Of a DNA stretch of 62,811 nt, positions 62,581-62,811 are shown piece after piece. The position numbers were made by a program, and so were the translations under genes. How positions within the stretch are numbered: position 1 is the stretch's first letter; the number at the start of each line of letters is the position of its first letter. Below the pieces are notes generated by a model, which saw nothing but the letters and a program-made list of their open reading frames with translations, searched no databases and was not told the origin of the DNA. This DNA comes from CAYSUS01 sp964434165 (GTDB lineage: Bacteria > Planctomycetota > Planctomycetia > Pirellulales > Thermoguttaceae), in contig CAYSUS010000044.1 in assembly GCA_964434165.1 (NCBI GenBank), positions 1-62,811 of the forward strand. Reading direction: 5' to 3'.

Positions 62581-62811
62581 TGACTTCCACGGCCGCCGCG
62601 CCCTCGGCCGCGCACAGGAACCACGTGAGCCGGAGCGGCTTCTCCGGCGTTACGGAGCTGCCCGGCAACCTGGCCCACCGGGAGCAACTCTCTATCCTCT
62701 ATACAAGGTATCACTGGGCGGCGCAGCACTGCCGGGACAAGGAGGTCCTCGAGGTCGCCTCCCCCCGTCGTTCACCAGCCTGGAGAATCCCGCCATGCGC
62801 ACCTGCCTCTT
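62580..62811 (+). CDS. Start of a methyltransferase-like protein (partial, runs off the right edge)
   Basis: ATG at 62580 overlaps the stop of the previous gene. The first 55 or so codons look like an O-methyltransferase-type N-terminus (FSGVTELPGNLAHREQLSIL, YTRYHWAAQHCRDKEVLEVA). In the expected place of the next motif (usually ACGxGxG) the frame reads SPRRSPAW, which does not fit. The last 50 or so bases may therefore be a frameshift, a junction or an assembly problem. Confidence 0.45.
   Translation, partial: MTSTAAAPSAAHRNHVSRSGFSGVTELPGNLAHREQLSILYTRYHWAAQHCRDKEVLEVASPRRSPAWRIPPCAPAS

Overview
The window is a high-GC bacterial segment that is almost certainly from a Planctomycetota genome. 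The first 14 kb carry families typical of that phylum: a methyltransferase fused to a quinoprotein-type propeller, a zinc-ribbon/prenyltransferase-repeat protein, the MoxR-DUF58-transglutaminase trio, a DUF1080 secreted protein and a DUF1559 prepilin-like protein (here broken).

Layout. (1) 1-11.1 kb: conserved chromosomal genes (partial methyltransferase-PQQ fusion, DinB, prenyltransferase-repeat protein, MoxR, DUF58, TgpA-like protein, YchF-like GTPase, short PII protein, PHP protein). (2) 9.8-14.1 kb: an erosion zone with a cut-off PIN toxin, a degraded GATase/ThuA-like gene, two transposase scraps and a frameshifted DUF1559 gene, with DUF1080 intact among them. (3) 14.4-42 kb: first half of a surface-polysaccharide locus: Wzz-like protein, two large GT-C-like membrane proteins, amidotransferase (WbpG type), FemAB, two polysaccharide deacetylases, acetyltransferase, flippase, HisF/HisH paralogues, two GT2 enzymes, a membrane ankyrin protein, asparagine-synthase-type amidotransferase, B12-binding radical SAM enzymes, truncated MBOAT, formyltransferase and a small SMR-type transporter. 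(4) 42.3-55.15 kb: a 12.65-kb unit bounded by 194-bp direct repeats. It contains wbpD-E-A-B-I, a second flippase, a second hisH-hisF-wbpG set, a Wzy-like polymerase and a GT4. (5) 55.2-62.8 kb: second GT4, priming sugar transferase, a TPP-dependent E1 alpha/beta pair, two PLP aminotransferases and two methyltransferases, the last cut by the window edge.

How it works together. The wbpA/B/E/D/I set is the known route from UDP-GlcNAc to a 2,3-diacetamido-mannuronic acid nucleotide sugar. WbpG with HisH/HisF-type partners would turn the 3-acetamido group into an acetamidino group, as in Pseudomonas aeruginosa O5. The priming transferase, GT4s, flippases, Wzy and Wzz supply assembly and export. 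The six-gene minus-strand operon at 35.7-41.8 kb (GT2, SMR, deacetylase, formyltransferase, B12 radical SAM, MBOAT remnant) resembles the logic of the Arn pathway and may make a lipid-linked formamido sugar. Several genes are damaged (wbpI by an in-frame TAG, MBOAT by truncation, a radical SAM remnant), so the locus looks mosaic and in flux.

All functional calls rest on motif and family recognition by reading; no database search was run.
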